From assembly GCF_947387515.1 (NCBI RefSeq), contig NZ_CANDOB010000001.1, positions 310,001 to 374,000 on the forward strand: DNA of 64,000 nucleotides, given 5' to 3'. This stretch comes from Alkalihalobacillus sp. CinArs1 (GTDB taxonomy: Bacteria; Bacillota; Bacilli; Bacillales; Guptibacillaceae). A model generated the notes under the pieces. It saw nothing but the letters and a program-made list of their open reading frames with translations, had not been told where the DNA came from and made no database searches. Below are positions 9,951 to 21,165 of this stretch, in pieces. Made by a program: the position numbers and the translations under genes. Each line of letters opens with the position of its first letter. Positions within the stretch are counted from its first letter, which is position 1.

Positions 9951-10775
9951 TTAAGACGAATGCTTCCCTCTGTACAAGCTTAGAATTAAATTAGCTGTTT
10001 CCTCAACTGCACGATTGGAAACATCAATTACCTGACAATTCATTTTATGGATAACTTTATCGAAATATTCTAGTTCCTCTTTAATACGAGACATGTTTGC
10101 ATAACTTGCTTCTGCATTTAGACCTAATGCTTTCAAACGTTCTTTTCGTATATCATTTAATTTTTCTGGACTTATTTTTAACGCATAACACTTGCCTTCA
10201 GATACTTTAAACAATTCTTCTGGAGGCTCCACTTCAGGGACGATAGGAACATTCGCAACTTTAAGCCGCTTGTGCGCTAAATATTGAGAAAGGGGCGTTT
10301 TAGACGTTCTAGACACTCCGACGAGGACGATGTCCGCTAGCCCAATTCCCCTAGGATCTCTTCCGTCATCATATTTTACTGCAAACTCGATTGCCTCAAC
10401 TCTTCTAAAATAATCTTCATCAAGTTTATGTACTAGCCCTGGCTCGTTTCGGGGCTCTTTACCAATCGCCTCTTGGATGTGGTCGATCATTGGTCCGATG
10501 ATATCAACCACTTGAACTCGTTCTTTTGCTGCAACATCTAATAGAAACTCTCGCAGCTGTGGTACAACAAGAGTAAAAGCAACGATCGCGTTCATTTCTT
10601 TTGCTAGTGTCATTACTTCTTGTATCGTCGCAGTATCTTCAACATATGGCACCCTTCTGACATCAAAGTCAGTAGGATCAAATTGGCTTGTAGCAGCTTT
10701 TACGACTAACTCAGCAGTTTCACCCACGGAGTCAGAAATAACATATACGACCGCACGATTTGTTGTATTTGTCAT
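9951..10775 (-). CDS. yqfL: pyruvate, phosphate dikinase regulatory protein (YqfL/PpsR family)
   Basis: This 274-residue DUF299 protein is a bifunctional kinase and phosphorylase. In characterised relatives it uses ADP to inactivate, and phosphate to reactivate, pyruvate phosphate dikinase or PEP synthase. The P-loop-like motif [11 protein letters not shown] lies near residue 155. The N-terminal [13 protein letters not shown] and the later [10 protein letters not shown] motif also fit. It follows ccpN by 14 bases; in B. subtilis YqfL modulates CcpN activity, which explains the conserved pairing. Whether this organism has a PPDK target cannot be seen here. Confidence 0.9.
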   Translation of the reverse strand: MTNTTNRAVVYVISDSVGETAELVVKAATSQFDPTDFDVRRVPYVEDTATIQEVMTLAKEMNAIVAFTLVVPQLREFLLDVAAKERVQVVDIIGPMIDHIQEAIGKEPRNEPGLVHKLDEDYFRRVEAIEFAVKYDDGRDPRGIGLADIVLVGVSRTSKTPLSQYLAHKRLKVANVPIVPEVEPPEELFKVSEGKCYALKISPEKLNDIRKERLKALGLNAEASYANMSRIKEELEYFDKVIHKMNCQVIDVSNRAVEETANLILSLYRGKHSS

Positions 10776-10789
10776 ATGTACCTCCTATA

Positions 10790-11431
10790 CTAAATAATTT
10801 CATTCTTTGCTAAGTCGACCATCGCTTTTGTGATATTGGTTTTCGTTATCCTTCCGATTACCTCCATACCCTCAGACACTTCCTTGACGATGGGTAGTGC
10901 ATCAATTTGCTTTTCAATCAATCGATTCGCTACGTCAATAAGCATATCATCTTGAAAGCAAACTGTAATATTAGGCATTCTTGTCATAATAATCGTTACC
11001 GGGATACTCTGTAAATCCTGTTTACCGAGAGCAGCTCTTAGCAAATCTTTTCTTGATAGGACCCCAACGAGGTGAGCTTGTTTGTTAACCACGAATAATG
11101 TTCCTACATCTTCCAAAAACATCGAGCAAATCGCGTCATACACACTCGTGTTTTCCTGCACAACAACCGGAATCGACTTATAATCGTCTACCTTAATCTT
11201 CTTAACTTTTTCGGTAAGTAACTGAGAACCAGTTTTACCAGTATAAAAATACCCTACTCTTGGCCTCGCATCAAGATAACCAGCCATCGTTAAAATGGCA
11301 AGATCTGGCCGAAGCGTAGCCCGTGTTAGACTAAGTTTCTCAGCAATATGTTCACCCGTTATTGGACCTTCATTCTTTACGATCTGAAGGATTGTTTCTT
11401 GACGGTTATTCAGTTCGATTTGGCTCACCAC
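10790..11431 (-). CDS. ccpN: transcriptional repressor CcpN
   Basis: CcpN represses gluconeogenic genes (gapB, pckA) and the small RNA gene sr1 when glucose is present. The 213-residue protein starts with a winged helix-turn-helix (about residues 10-60, including EHIAEKLSLTRATLRPDLAIL) and ends with two CBS domains (about 80-140 and 145-205) that sense ATP/ADP in the B. subtilis protein. It is the first gene of a two-gene operon with yqfL. A likely sigma-A promoter lies at 11462-11490. In B. subtilis glyQS separates ccpN from recO; here they are missing. Confidence 0.93.
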   Translation of the reverse strand: MVSQIELNNRQETILQIVKNEGPITGEHIAEKLSLTRATLRPDLAILTMAGYLDARPRVGYFYTGKTGSQLLTEKVKKIKVDDYKSIPVVVQENTSVYDAICSMFLEDVGTLFVVNKQAHLVGVLSRKDLLRAALGKQDLQSIPVTIIMTRMPNITVCFQDDMLIDVANRLIEKQIDALPIVKEVSEGMEVIGRITKTNITKAMVDLAKNEII

Positions 11432-11461
11432 CTTACTAAAATGTTATACTTTATTTTCATT

Positions 11462-11490
11462 ATTATATACTATTAATGACTTTTCGTAAA
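11462..11490 (-). promoter_or_regulatory. probable sigma-A promoter of ccpN-yqfL
   Basis: On the minus strand a TTTACG hexamer (11485-11490) is followed after exactly 17 bases by a perfect TATAAT (11462-11467). It lies about 30 bases upstream of the ccpN start. Confidence 0.5.
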
Positions 11491-11537
11491 AGTGTTCGAT
11501 TTATCCTTAAGCTTTCTGCATAAAATTAACATTAAAT

Positions 11538-11572
11538 AGCAAAAACCCTGGAAACGTGCCAGGGTTTTTGCT
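11538..11572 (-). terminator. terminator of the era-yqzL-recO operon
   Basis: A perfect 14-bp stem (AGCAAAAACCCTGG / CCAGGGTTTTTGCT) with a seven-base loop overlaps the recO stop codon. The minus strand arm itself contains the T run. Confidence 0.9.
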
Positions 11573-12320
11573 ATTCAAGCTTAAAACGATCCAACTGCTC
11601 AAGAAATCTCTTCGATTTTAAAAAAAGGCCTGAATATGCATCAAAGTACTGGTTTAATACTTCTCTGATTTCTTTCTTTGTTTCTGTCTTTAGAGAAATA
11701 TTGCCGAGTCGTCCAAGATCCATGTGTGAAAACAGGTGTAGAAGTTCAGCCGTCTTTTTCTTGAGTGGAATATGGTAAGGGTCAATAGACAAACAACGAT
11801 GGCATAGAAAACCGCCTTCTCGTATAGAGAATTCAAACTTCCCATTGTCTAACCCGCAATTTACGCAAGAACTTAGCTGAGGATTGATTCCTGCAACACG
11901 CAACATTTTAAGTTCGAAAATAAACAGTACGACTTCTGGATCCTTCTCTTCATCTAGCGCATGCATGACCTGATAAAGCATTTCAAACAAGTACGGATTT
12001 GGTTTGTTATCTTCCGTTAACTTATCAACGAGCTCGACAGCGTAAGCTGCATAGGATGTTAAAAACAAATCATTACGTATTGAACGGAAGGAGTCGATCG
12101 GTTCACCTTGATTTAACCCACCAAGTCCTGATGTGTGGTGATATAAGTAATGTCCGTATACAAATAGTTGAGAAACGGAAGAAAGACGGCTTTTTGGTTT
12201 TTTTGCGCCTCTTGCCATGACGCCAACCTTACCCGTCTCTCTTGTATAAAGAGTAATTATTTTGTTGGTTTCTCCATAATCAACCGTTCTTATCACAATA
12301 CCTTCTACTTTTTTCAACAA
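11571..12320 (-). CDS. recO: DNA repair protein RecO
   Basis: RecO loads RecA on SSB-coated DNA together with RecR and anneals single strands. The 249-residue protein has the N-terminal OB fold (starting KVEGIVIRTVDYGETNKI), a helical domain, and a zinc-binding CVNCG...CHRC cluster at about residues 157-178. It follows yqzL and era, a conserved order. The usual downstream or neighbouring glyQS genes are absent. Confidence 0.95.
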   Translation of the reverse strand: MLKKVEGIVIRTVDYGETNKIITLYTRETGKVGVMARGAKKPKSRLSSVSQLFVYGHYLYHHTSGLGGLNQGEPIDSFRSIRNDLFLTSYAAYAVELVDKLTEDNKPNPYLFEMLYQVMHALDEEKDPEVVLFIFELKMLRVAGINPQLSSCVNCGLDNGKFEFSIREGGFLCHRCLSIDPYHIPLKKKTAELLHLFSHMDLGRLGNISLKTETKKEIREVLNQYFDAYSGLFLKSKRFLEQLDRFKLE

Positions 12321-12356
12321 GGAGCTTCACCAACCCATTCCTTGTCTCTAATTCCA

Positions 12357-12503
12357 TCACAATGTCAAGTGTGTACGAGGCACCTCTTCATGTTCTATCA
12401 GTGGCTCAGCATCTTCTGTATCCAGGCATTCCATTTCCTTTAAAAGAAGATAAGTATCGATGTTTCCTGTTTCACAAAACACTTTCCAGGTAAATTCCAA
12501 CAT
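12357..12503 (-). CDS. yqzL: YqzL-like small protein
   Basis: This is a 48-residue protein beginning MLEFTWKVFCETGNIDTYLL, which strongly resembles the YqzL family found between era and recO in many Bacillaceae. An AAGGTGG ribosome binding site lies upstream of the ATG. The C-terminal half is acidic and poorly conserved, ending EVPRTHLTL. It has no known function. It lies in the same operon as era upstream and recO downstream, 36 bases before the recO start. Confidence 0.85.
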   Translation of the reverse strand: MLEFTWKVFCETGNIDTYLLLKEMECLDTEDAEPLIEHEEVPRTHLTL

Positions 12504-12604
12504 CTCAGATCCCACCTTTCAATTTGTAAAAAGTTTTCCTCTTACTAAGTAGCTTGACCTTTGTTATGTTGGTTTATGTGATGGAATATTTGACAAATTT
12601 TATC

Positions 12605-14297
<1,693 letters not shown>

Positions 14298-14314
<17 letters not shown>

Positions 14315-14762
14315 ATTGCTCCAGAATGTCCTTCTGTTTATCAAACATTTCCTTTTCGTCTTCTTCAGTCATATGGTCGTAACCTAGTAGATGAAGAAAC
14401 CCATGAACAGTAAGGAAACCTAGCTCTCTTTCGAAACTATGGTTATATTCATTTGCTTGTTCTGAAATTTTCTCTACACAAATCACAATTTCACCGAGTA
14501 AGTGAGGGAAATCTTCACCGAAAATAACCGGATCTTCTTCACCATCATCCAGTGCAAATGAGATAACATCTGTAGCATAATCCTTGCCGCGGTATTCTCG
14601 GTTGATCTCAGTAATTCTATCTGCATCAACGAATGTAATGGACAGTTCACTACCCTCTACTTCTTCTTTTTCTGCTGCATAACTAAGTAAATCATTGATC
14701 AGCTTAAAATGTTCCTCTGTTATCTTCTCTGTTTCATCAAGAAATTCTATTTCTATGCTCAT
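14298..14762 (-). CDS. ybeY: endoribonuclease YbeY
   Basis: YbeY is a metal-dependent endoribonuclease needed for 16S rRNA 3' processing and ribosome quality control. The 154-residue protein has the family motif H-x3-H-x5-H at His120, His124 and His130 (HGFLHLLGYDH). Its start overlaps the end of pgpH by four bases, and its end overlaps dgkA. B. subtilis calls it YqfG. Confidence 0.95.
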
Positions 14763-16885
14763 GATGTCACCTTCTTTTTTATTTCTGTTGGATACTCGAT
14801 TCTACTATGAAAGATGCCGTTTAAGGTTTCGAGTATCGTTTTGGCTACAATATCGAGCTCCCTCAGTGATAGATCACACTCATCGAATTGTCCATCTTCG
14901 AGCCTTTCTGTGATGATCTTCTTAACGAGCGTCTCAATTTTGTCAGGACTCGGCTTCGGCATAGACCTTACAGCAGCCTCAATACAATCTGCGATTCCTA
15001 CAACAGCAGCTTCCTTTGTTTGTGCTTTAGGACCTGGGTAACGGAAATCTGATTCTGGAATTCCATGGTCTGTATGCTCGAGTGCTTTGTAATAAAAATA
15101 TTTCAACAAACTTGTACCATGATGTTGTTCAGCAATATCCACGATTTCCTTCGGAAGGCGATGTTTCCTTAACATATCTGCTCCATCCGTAGCATGAGAG
15201 ATTATGATCGTTTTACTCAACTGCGGAGCAATCTTATCATGTGGATTTTCCATGTTCATTTGGTTTTCAATAAAAAAGTGAGGTCTCTTCGTTTTCCCAA
15301 TATCGTGATAATACGCTCCAACTCTAGCTAAAAGTCCGTTCGCTCCAATCGCCTCACAAGCAGCTTCAGATAAATTTGCGACCATGACACTATGATGATA
15401 CGTTCCTGGCGTTTCAACGAGTATTTTTCTTAAAAGAGGATGATTCGGACTTGATAGCTCGATTAACCTGGTAGTGGATACAATTCGAAACCCAGCTTCA
15501 AAAAATGGCATCAACCCTAATGTAAGAACAGATGATAGAAACCCGGATAGGAAAGCGAATATCATATGGTATCCGATTTCAACACCACCATATTGACCAT
15601 TCTTCAACATTAATAATATTGCCACAGATAGAATGTTTATCAATGAAACGAGCAAACCAGCCTTAAGAATATTCGAGCGGAGGTTTCTTCTACCAAGAAA
15701 AAACACACCGGACAACGAACTCATGAGTACATAAAAGGAAAGTGAAGCGTTCATAGGTCCAGTGATTTCTCCATTAAAAAACACACCTGCACATACAGCG
15801 AACAATAGACTGGAAGCGATTGCAATCTGCTCATTAAACAACATCTTTATAAGCATAGATCCTACAGCCGCTGGTACGATGTATGTAATACCAGGAAACT
15901 CGACCGTACCGAGTAGACTAGAAAGTTTCAATACGAGCAAGGTACTAAAAAACACTAGTACAATAATTAAAAGATTCGTGTTTTTCGTACGCACCCGATC
16001 TTCAATATCTTGAACGAAATAATATAAATAACCTGTTAGCAACAGGACGAGTAATGCTAAACCGATATATGGGATGGGATCGAAGCCGTCATCTAACAGC
16101 CCTGCTAGTCTAAGATTGTCCATCACTTCTCTATTGATGATCATACCTTCTTGAACGATGATCTGACCCTCTCGAATCATAACAGGTTGAACGGATTCAA
16201 TCGCTTCCTGCCGACTTTGCTCAGTTAATTCAGGGTCTAAAAAATAGTTAGGAACGATTGCCTGTTGAGCAACTGTTATCATAGCTTGTTTTTGATTCTT
16301 TGGCAAAGAAGTTAACGATAAGCTCGTTTCAACATCGCTTTGTGCTTGTTCTAGGTTGTCGATCGAAACTTTATCTGTCATTACTTCCATCACTTCAGAA
16401 AGCGTAAGTTCCTTAATTAAGCTGATCTGAGTACGTTCTGCTTCTAATAATGGTTTCAGCGTATCATTGCTAATATCTTCTGCCATAGAAGATGATAAAA
16501 GTGTTCTTAATTCTGTTAGTTGTTCTGTGACCGTTTTATCGCCTTCTTCAGTCATCTTTACTTTCTCGATTCCTGAGAACAAGTCATTGAGATTGTCTAC
16601 TTGACCTTGCAGCACTTCATCTCTATAAACATATTTGCCTTCGATTTGAGCGGCTTTGGAACGTGCTTCTTCAGTTGCTTTTCTATTTTCGATCGTAATC
16701 GGTGAAGCAATATCATGATTGGCTCTTGAATACAAAGAAATATTTAAAGACTCTGGTATTACATTTGAAAGCATGGTTACGTACATAACGATTGCAGCTA
16801 CAGCATATAACGACCACTTGGTTATTTGACCACCTTCAAGATGACGGAGATTATGCTGGATAAAGCTCTTAATCCTCGTAAACAT
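14759..16885 (-). CDS. pgpH: cyclic di-AMP phosphodiesterase PgpH (7TM-HD protein)
   Basis: PgpH (YqfF) is a membrane HD-domain enzyme that degrades c-di-AMP, a messenger controlling potassium and osmotic balance. There is an N-terminal membrane helix, an extracellular 7TMR-HDED domain (about residues 50-270), seven membrane helices (about 275-470) and a cytoplasmic HD domain with HHSVMVANL and YYHDIGKTKRPHFF. The ATG at 16885 is favoured because GAGGTG lies about nine bases upstream; a GTG at 16897 falls within that site. It is the first gene of the pgpH-ybeY-dgkA-cdd-era-yqzL-recO operon. A terminator separates it from phoH, which is upstream. Confidence 0.95.
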   Translation of the reverse strand: MFTRIKSFIQHNLRHLEGGQITKWSLYAVAAIVMYVTMLSNVIPESLNISLYSRANHDIASPITIENRKATEEARSKAAQIEGKYVYRDEVLQGQVDNLNDLFSGIEKVKMTEEGDKTVTEQLTELRTLLSSSMAEDISNDTLKPLLEAERTQISLIKELTLSEVMEVMTDKVSIDNLEQAQSDVETSLSLTSLPKNQKQAMITVAQQAIVPNYFLDPELTEQSRQEAIESVQPVMIREGQIIVQEGMIINREVMDNLRLAGLLDDGFDPIPYIGLALLVLLLTGYLYYFVQDIEDRVRTKNTNLLIIVLVFFSTLLVLKLSSLLGTVEFPGITYIVPAAVGSMLIKMLFNEQIAIASSLLFAVCAGVFFNGEITGPMNASLSFYVLMSSLSGVFFLGRRNLRSNILKAGLLVSLINILSVAILLMLKNGQYGGVEIGYHMIFAFLSGFLSSVLTLGLMPFFEAGFRIVSTTRLIELSSPNHPLLRKILVETPGTYHHSVMVANLSEAACEAIGANGLLARVGAYYHDIGKTKRPHFFIENQMNMENPHDKIAPQLSKTIIISHATDGADMLRKHRLPKEIVDIAEQHHGTSLLKYFYYKALEHTDHGIPESDFRYPGPKAQTKEAAVVGIADCIEAAVRSMPKPSPDKIETLVKKIITERLEDGQFDECDLSLRELDIVAKTILETLNGIFHSRIEYPTEIKKKVTS

Positions 16886-17000
16886 CAATTGCTTCACCTC
16901 ACAGATTTAACCCTTAACACGAATACCCTTCTAATATTTTATCAGAATTCTCTTCAAAAAGGATGAGAATAGACAAAATAAGCACATCAAACAGCTTTTC

Positions 17001-17048
17001 AAAACAAAAACTACCCAAGCTCTATTTGTGTAGAACTCAGGTAGTTTA
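17001..17048 (-). terminator. terminator of phoH
   Basis: Arms AAACTACC and GGTAGTTT close a long, partly paired hairpin just after the phoH stop codon, followed on the minus strand by TTTTGTTTTG. Confidence 0.75.
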
Positions 17049-17051
17049 TGA

Positions 17052-18014
17052 TTACTTATCGGTATGTTCGTACGCGTCAATAATCCTTTGAACGAGAGGA
17101 TGACGTACAACATCCGTTTGCTGAAGATAGATGAACGAAACATCTTTCACTCGATTCAATATTTTTTCGGCTGCAGCGAGTCCAGACTCTTTGCCTTTTG
17201 GTAAGTCGATCTGTGTGATATCACCAGTGATAACCATCTTAGAACCGAACCCTAATCTTGTTAAGAACATTTTCATTTGTTGAGATGTGGTATTCTGAGC
17301 TTCGTCTAGAATAACGTAGCTATCATCAAGTGTTCTACCTCTCATATATGCTAACGGGGCAATTTCAATCGTCCCACGCTCAATTAAGCGTGAGGTTTGT
17401 TCAACTCCTAACACATCGTGCAAAGCGTCATATAAAGGGCGTAAATAAGGATCGACCTTCTCTTTTAAATCACCCGGCAGGAAACCTAAGCTCTCCCCAG
17501 CTTCCACAGCAGGACGAGTTAACACGATCTTCTTTACTTGATTATATTTTAATGCTGCTACCGCCATTACGACAGCTAGATAGGTTTTCCCTGTACCTGC
17601 GGGCCCTATTCCAAATACTAAGTCGTTTTTCTTCATAGCAGACACATAGTGACGTTGCCCTAAAGTTTTGACTTTAATAGGTTTACCTTTTGCGTTCGTA
17701 GTGATTTCTTCTTGATAGAGCTCAAGGAGCTGCTCGATCATGCCTTGTTGAACAAGTTGACATGCATATACAACATCTCTGCCAGAGATGCTAGCTCCTC
17801 GTTTAATAAGTGACTGAAGGGTGGACATAACGTCCTTCACCATATCAACAGCCTCTTCGCTGCCTTTTACAGTTATCCCTTCACCACGCGTAACCAGTGA
17901 AACCTCTAGTGCTTCTTCGATTATTTTGAGATGCTCATCTCCTGGACCAAATAGAGTCTGAGCTTCGTTAGAATTTTCTAATTGTAATGATAAGTCAACA
18001 ACTCGTTCTGTCAA
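17052..18014 (-). CDS. phoH: PhoH-like ATPase
   Basis: This 320-residue PhoH family ATPase has an N-terminal KH-like region and a helicase-like ATPase core. The P-loop is GPAGTGKTYLA near residue 135 and the Walker B-like segment is YVILDEAQNTT. Relatives bind RNA and are implicated in RNA or ribosome maturation, consistent with the neighbouring ybeY and era, but the role is not firmly known. It starts seven bases downstream of the yqfD stop, so it is probably co-transcribed with yqfC and yqfD. Confidence 0.95.
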   Translation of the reverse strand: MTERVVDLSLQLENSNEAQTLFGPGDEHLKIIEEALEVSLVTRGEGITVKGSEEAVDMVKDVMSTLQSLIKRGASISGRDVVYACQLVQQGMIEQLLELYQEEITTNAKGKPIKVKTLGQRHYVSAMKKNDLVFGIGPAGTGKTYLAVVMAVAALKYNQVKKIVLTRPAVEAGESLGFLPGDLKEKVDPYLRPLYDALHDVLGVEQTSRLIERGTIEIAPLAYMRGRTLDDSYVILDEAQNTTSQQMKMFLTRLGFGSKMVITGDITQIDLPKGKESGLAAAEKILNRVKDVSFIYLQQTDVVRHPLVQRIIDAYEHTDK

Positions 18015-18020
18015 TAGACC

Positions 18021-19208
18021 TCAATCTCCTTGAACAATAGGTATATTTTTTCCAATTTCCTCTATCACTTCAAAGTGTATCTTTACGTTTACTTTACCAT
18101 TCTCTACCTTCTCGTGCAAAATCTTTTCTGTTTTAATTTCAGCATCTTCCGCTGTTTTATCCTTAATGTCTTCACGAGCAACAGTCAGTGCTGCATCAAC
18201 CGCTTCTTTATTTGTATATGTTCGCTCGACCTCTTTCGTTTCTAACATATGCTTGAATGAAATCGAAATTGGCAATTGCCATTTAAGAAAGCGGAAATTT
18301 GTTTCGCGCTCGTTCACTTCGTAATGCTTAAAATCGGGTGCTTTAAATCCCCAAATAGGAATATTGAACCCATAAACACGGAAAGAATAATTCGTTTTGC
18401 TCTCACCCGTGTGCGTCACAAATGAAGAGTTTAGTGGAATATCAACAGATGAGACGTACCATGTTCTACCGTAAACTTTTCCTCTAGCAGGAACGAGTTG
18501 GCTTTTTTCTTCTTTCCCAATAAACCCTGATATTAATAACTGACCTGGTTTTACATATGCATTTTCCTTCACTTTAGCTTGACCCTCTTCAACGTACATT
18601 TTCGTAATCACAGCTTTCTTTTTTGCAACGATATGTCTAGGATCTGCGGCAGGCTCTTTTTCAGGAAGTTGTTTCTGAACAACCTGAAAATGATAAGAGG
18701 TTCCATTTCGTTTAACACCGATCCATGTCACTTCTTTCAAACTTTCTGAGAGCTCCTGCTGGATTTCCTGGTTGGTAGGAAGCTGGAAAATGAACTTCCC
18801 TTTTTTGATACCAAGTTCATACGCAGCTTTTCTAAGCTTGTGCTCTACTTCAGGTGAGGCACCATTAACGGAGATTGCCCAGACCATATTGGATAAAATC
18901 AAGATCAATAAAATAGAACCGATTACTCCAGCAAGAAACCCTCTAGATGTAACAATTCTTTGAACCATAAACGGAAATCCTTTTCGCTCATGGATTCTAA
19001 CCTTACATCTCGTCCTTTTTAAATGTGGTCTTATCCTCCTAATATCAGAAATATATAAGGATAATACGATTGTTTGTTCATCTATGCGTTTGATATTCCA
19101 GATGGGAATGCCGTATTCGATACAGCGGTTAATAAACAATTCAGTATAACTTCCCACGACTTTAATCCGAACGTATCCTGAAAAGAGTTCTCGAATATAT
19201 TCTTTCAT
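18021..19208 (-). CDS. yqfD: sporulation protein YqfD
   Basis: YqfD is a conserved Firmicute sporulation protein made in the mother cell. The 395-residue protein has one clear membrane helix at about residues 90-112 (FLAGVIGSILLILILSNMV), with a small N-terminal domain before it and a large extracytoplasmic or intermembrane domain after it. Two ATG codons are adjacent at the start; the second is about six bases from GGGGG and is preferred. It lies between yqfC and phoH as in B. subtilis. The molecular role remains unknown. Confidence 0.92.
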   Translation of the reverse strand: MKEYIRELFSGYVRIKVVGSYTELFINRCIEYGIPIWNIKRIDEQTIVLSLYISDIRRIRPHLKRTRCKVRIHERKGFPFMVQRIVTSRGFLAGVIGSILLILILSNMVWAISVNGASPEVEHKLRKAAYELGIKKGKFIFQLPTNQEIQQELSESLKEVTWIGVKRNGTSYHFQVVQKQLPEKEPAADPRHIVAKKKAVITKMYVEEGQAKVKENAYVKPGQLLISGFIGKEEKSQLVPARGKVYGRTWYVSSVDIPLNSSFVTHTGESKTNYSFRVYGFNIPIWGFKAPDFKHYEVNERETNFRFLKWQLPISISFKHMLETKEVERTYTNKEAVDAALTVAREDIKDKTAEDAEIKTEKILHEKVENGKVNVKIHFEVIEEIGKNIPIVQGD

Positions 19209-19247
19209 CATTGACCCCCTGTATTCAGTTCGGGTCTTGAAAGCCCC

Positions 19248-19541
19248 CTACAAGTCTTCAGGTCTCTCAAGGTAGGAAACGTGTTCGATTTTTCCCTCGA
19301 GCAAAATTTCCTCTGGCAGTATCGTTTTTAGCATGAAGTCTTTTCCTTTTATCAACAACTGACCCTGTTTTAGGAGGAGTCGTACTTCTTCATTAGAAAA
19401 TTTTAATACACCCTGGTGGTTTTCTATGTAAATATGAAGCTGTCCCACCATTGTGATACGCGGTAAGTCCATGACTGCATCTGCAGGAAGCTTTAATCTA
19501 CTCGTTAACCATCCCTTTAGGCCATGCCTCCATTTTGCCAT
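19248..19541 (-). CDS. yqfC: sporulation protein YqfC
   Basis: This 97-residue protein of the YqfC/YabP-like family is a sigma-E type sporulation gene product in B. subtilis. The core MDLPRITMVGQLHIYIENHQG and the repeated LLKQGQLLIKG beta-rich segment fit the family. The ATG at 19541 follows GGGGGAG by five bases, so the longer frame from 19559 is not used. It is followed by yqfD. Confidence 0.9.
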   Translation of the reverse strand: MAKWRHGLKGWLTSRLKLPADAVMDLPRITMVGQLHIYIENHQGVLKFSNEEVRLLLKQGQLLIKGKDFMLKTILPEEILLEGKIEHVSYLERPEDL

Positions 19542-19627
19542 GGATACTCCCCCTTTCATCTCATCTTTATGATATTCAAAGCCAAACTATCACTTTTTCA
19601 TAAAAGTACTCTAAACCATTTTCCATA

Positions 19628-19660
19628 CAAAAAAGCCGCCGAGTTTTTCTCGACGGCTTA
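19628..19660 (-). terminator. terminator after the YqfB-position gene
   Basis: Stem AAGCCGCCGAG / CTCGACGGCTT with one mismatch and a five-T loop, followed on the minus strand by TTTTTTG. It isolates yqfC-yqfD-phoH from the flotillin operon. Confidence 0.85.
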
Positions 19661-19683
19661 ATAAGATGAATGAGACCTCTATA

Positions 19684-20124
19684 TTACCTTCTGGAATTCT
19701 TCATCTTCATCATTGAAGGATGCGGGTTTTTTGACCGTGGAGGTCCGAGGATCTCTGACCAGATAACCCCTTTCTTAACATCCTTCTTCTTTATAGAAAT
19801 TCCACCAAACTCACGGTGCTTTGAAGAATTTGGCTTATACACCTTAAGTTCTTCAGACGCATTATCTCTAGATGAGATACGTTCTAAAGCCTCTTCGTAA
19901 GCATCATACTGCTCCGGTTTTAAATCAAAGCTCTGCTCTGAAGAGTTGTCCTCGTATGAATAGGGATTCTCCTGATTTGGCCCTATGCTTCGTCTAGGAC
20001 CAGAAGGAGGCTTTGTTTCCTCTTCCTCCGAGCCCATTCGCTTGAAGAAACTTAAGATCCCTCCGATTGCAATAATTACGAAAACGATGTTATTTAACAG
20101 TAATTCAATAATACCCTCCAACAT
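19684..20124 (-). CDS. small membrane-anchored protein of unknown function in the yqfB position
   Basis: This 146-residue protein has one N-terminal hydrophobic helix (about residues 5-24) and then a long polar, Pro/Ser/Glu-rich cytoplasmic region with a basic C-terminus. It shows no domain I recognise. The ATG at 20124 is preceded by a near-perfect GGAGGTG. It ends the nfeD-floA operon, 27 bases after floA, and occupies the place of yqfB in B. subtilis; whether it is an orthologue cannot be told from the sequence. Association with flotillin microdomains is an inference from the operon. Confidence 0.75.
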   Translation of the reverse strand: MLEGIIELLLNNIVFVIIAIGGILSFFKRMGSEEEETKPPSGPRRSIGPNQENPYSYEDNSSEQSFDLKPEQYDAYEEALERISSRDNASEELKVYKPNSSKHREFGGISIKKKDVKKGVIWSEILGPPRSKNPHPSMMKMKNSRR

Positions 20125-20151
20125 CGTCACCTCCATCTGCTGAGAGGATTA

Positions 20152-21141
20152 TTAACGATCATCCTCATCTTCTTCTTGATCTGATTTTCCAATCATATCG
20201 CGCATATCAGTATCGGCTTCAATGTTTTTTAGGTTCATATAATCCATTACACCAATATTCCCTGAACGCAGTGCCTCTGCCATAGCCATTGGTACTTCGG
20301 CTTCAGCTTCCACAACTTTCGCTCTCATTTCTTCAACTCTTGCTCTCATCTCTTGCTCTTGAGCAACAGCCATCGCACGGCGCTCTTCTGCCTTCGCTTG
20401 TGCAATATTCTTGTCTGCTTCTGCCTGATCAGTTTGAAGTACAGCTCCAATGTTTTTACCGATATCGATATCTGCAATATCGATCGACAAAATTTCAAAT
20501 GCTGTTCCTGCATCCAAACCTTTTGATAGAACGGTTTGAGAAATCATATCTGGATTTTCCAGTACCTTCTTATGATCGTGAGAAGAACCGATTGTACTTA
20601 CGATCCCTTCTCCAACCCTAGCAATAACAGTCTCTTCACCAGCACCACCCACAAGGCGGTCGATGTTTGCACGTACTGTAATTCTTGCTTTCGCTTTTAC
20701 TTCGATCCCATCCATCGCAACACCAGCGATAAACGGAGTTTCGATAACTTTTGGATTAACACTCATTTGAACAGCATCAAGCACATCACGACCTGCAAGG
20801 TCAATTGCTGCACAACGCTCGAAGCTAAGTTCGATGTTAGCACGGTGGGCAGCGATCAACGCGTTTACAACTCGGTCAACGTTACCACCCGCTAAGTAAT
20901 GACTCTCTAATTGGTTCGTACTCAGATCAAGACCTGCTTTAACAGCCTTGATAAGAGGGTTAATAACACGTGATGGAATAACACGTCTTAATCTCATTCC
21001 TACAAGATTAAAAATACTTACCCTTACACCAGCTGCGAGAGCTGAAATCCATAGCATTACCGGTACAAATGTGAATAAGATCGCAAGACCAATAATCACA
21101 AGACCGACTATAATGATCAAACCTAATGAACCTGTATCCAT
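20152..21141 (-). CDS. floA: flotillin-like protein FloA
   Basis: FloA (YqfA) is a bacterial flotillin that organises functional membrane microdomains and affects membrane fluidity, secretion and signalling. The 329-residue protein has an N-terminal membrane hairpin (about residues 5-40), an SPFH-type domain and a coiled, Glu/Ala-rich region near residues 235-300 ([19 protein letters not shown]). Its partner NfeD lies 24 bases upstream, which is the classic arrangement. Confidence 0.96.
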   Translation of the reverse strand: MDTGSLGLIIIVGLVIIGLAILFTFVPVMLWISALAAGVRVSIFNLVGMRLRRVIPSRVINPLIKAVKAGLDLSTNQLESHYLAGGNVDRVVNALIAAHRANIELSFERCAAIDLAGRDVLDAVQMSVNPKVIETPFIAGVAMDGIEVKAKARITVRANIDRLVGGAGEETVIARVGEGIVSTIGSSHDHKKVLENPDMISQTVLSKGLDAGTAFEILSIDIADIDIGKNIGAVLQTDQAEADKNIAQAKAEERRAMAVAQEQEMRARVEEMRAKVVEAEAEVPMAMAEALRSGNIGVMDYMNLKNIEADTDMRDMIGKSDQEEDEDDR

Positions 21142-21165
21142 TGTTTTCCTCCCTATAATTCCTTT

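Noticed and set aside
11432-11570. A T-box leader or glycine riboswitch near recO and ccpN
   Set aside because: The spacer holds only the recO terminator and the ccpN promoter; no T-box specifier or antiterminator elements were visible.
16931-17143. A 70-codon leftward frame between pgpH and phoH
   Set aside because: It overlaps the phoH terminator and 3' end in another frame, without a ribosome binding site.
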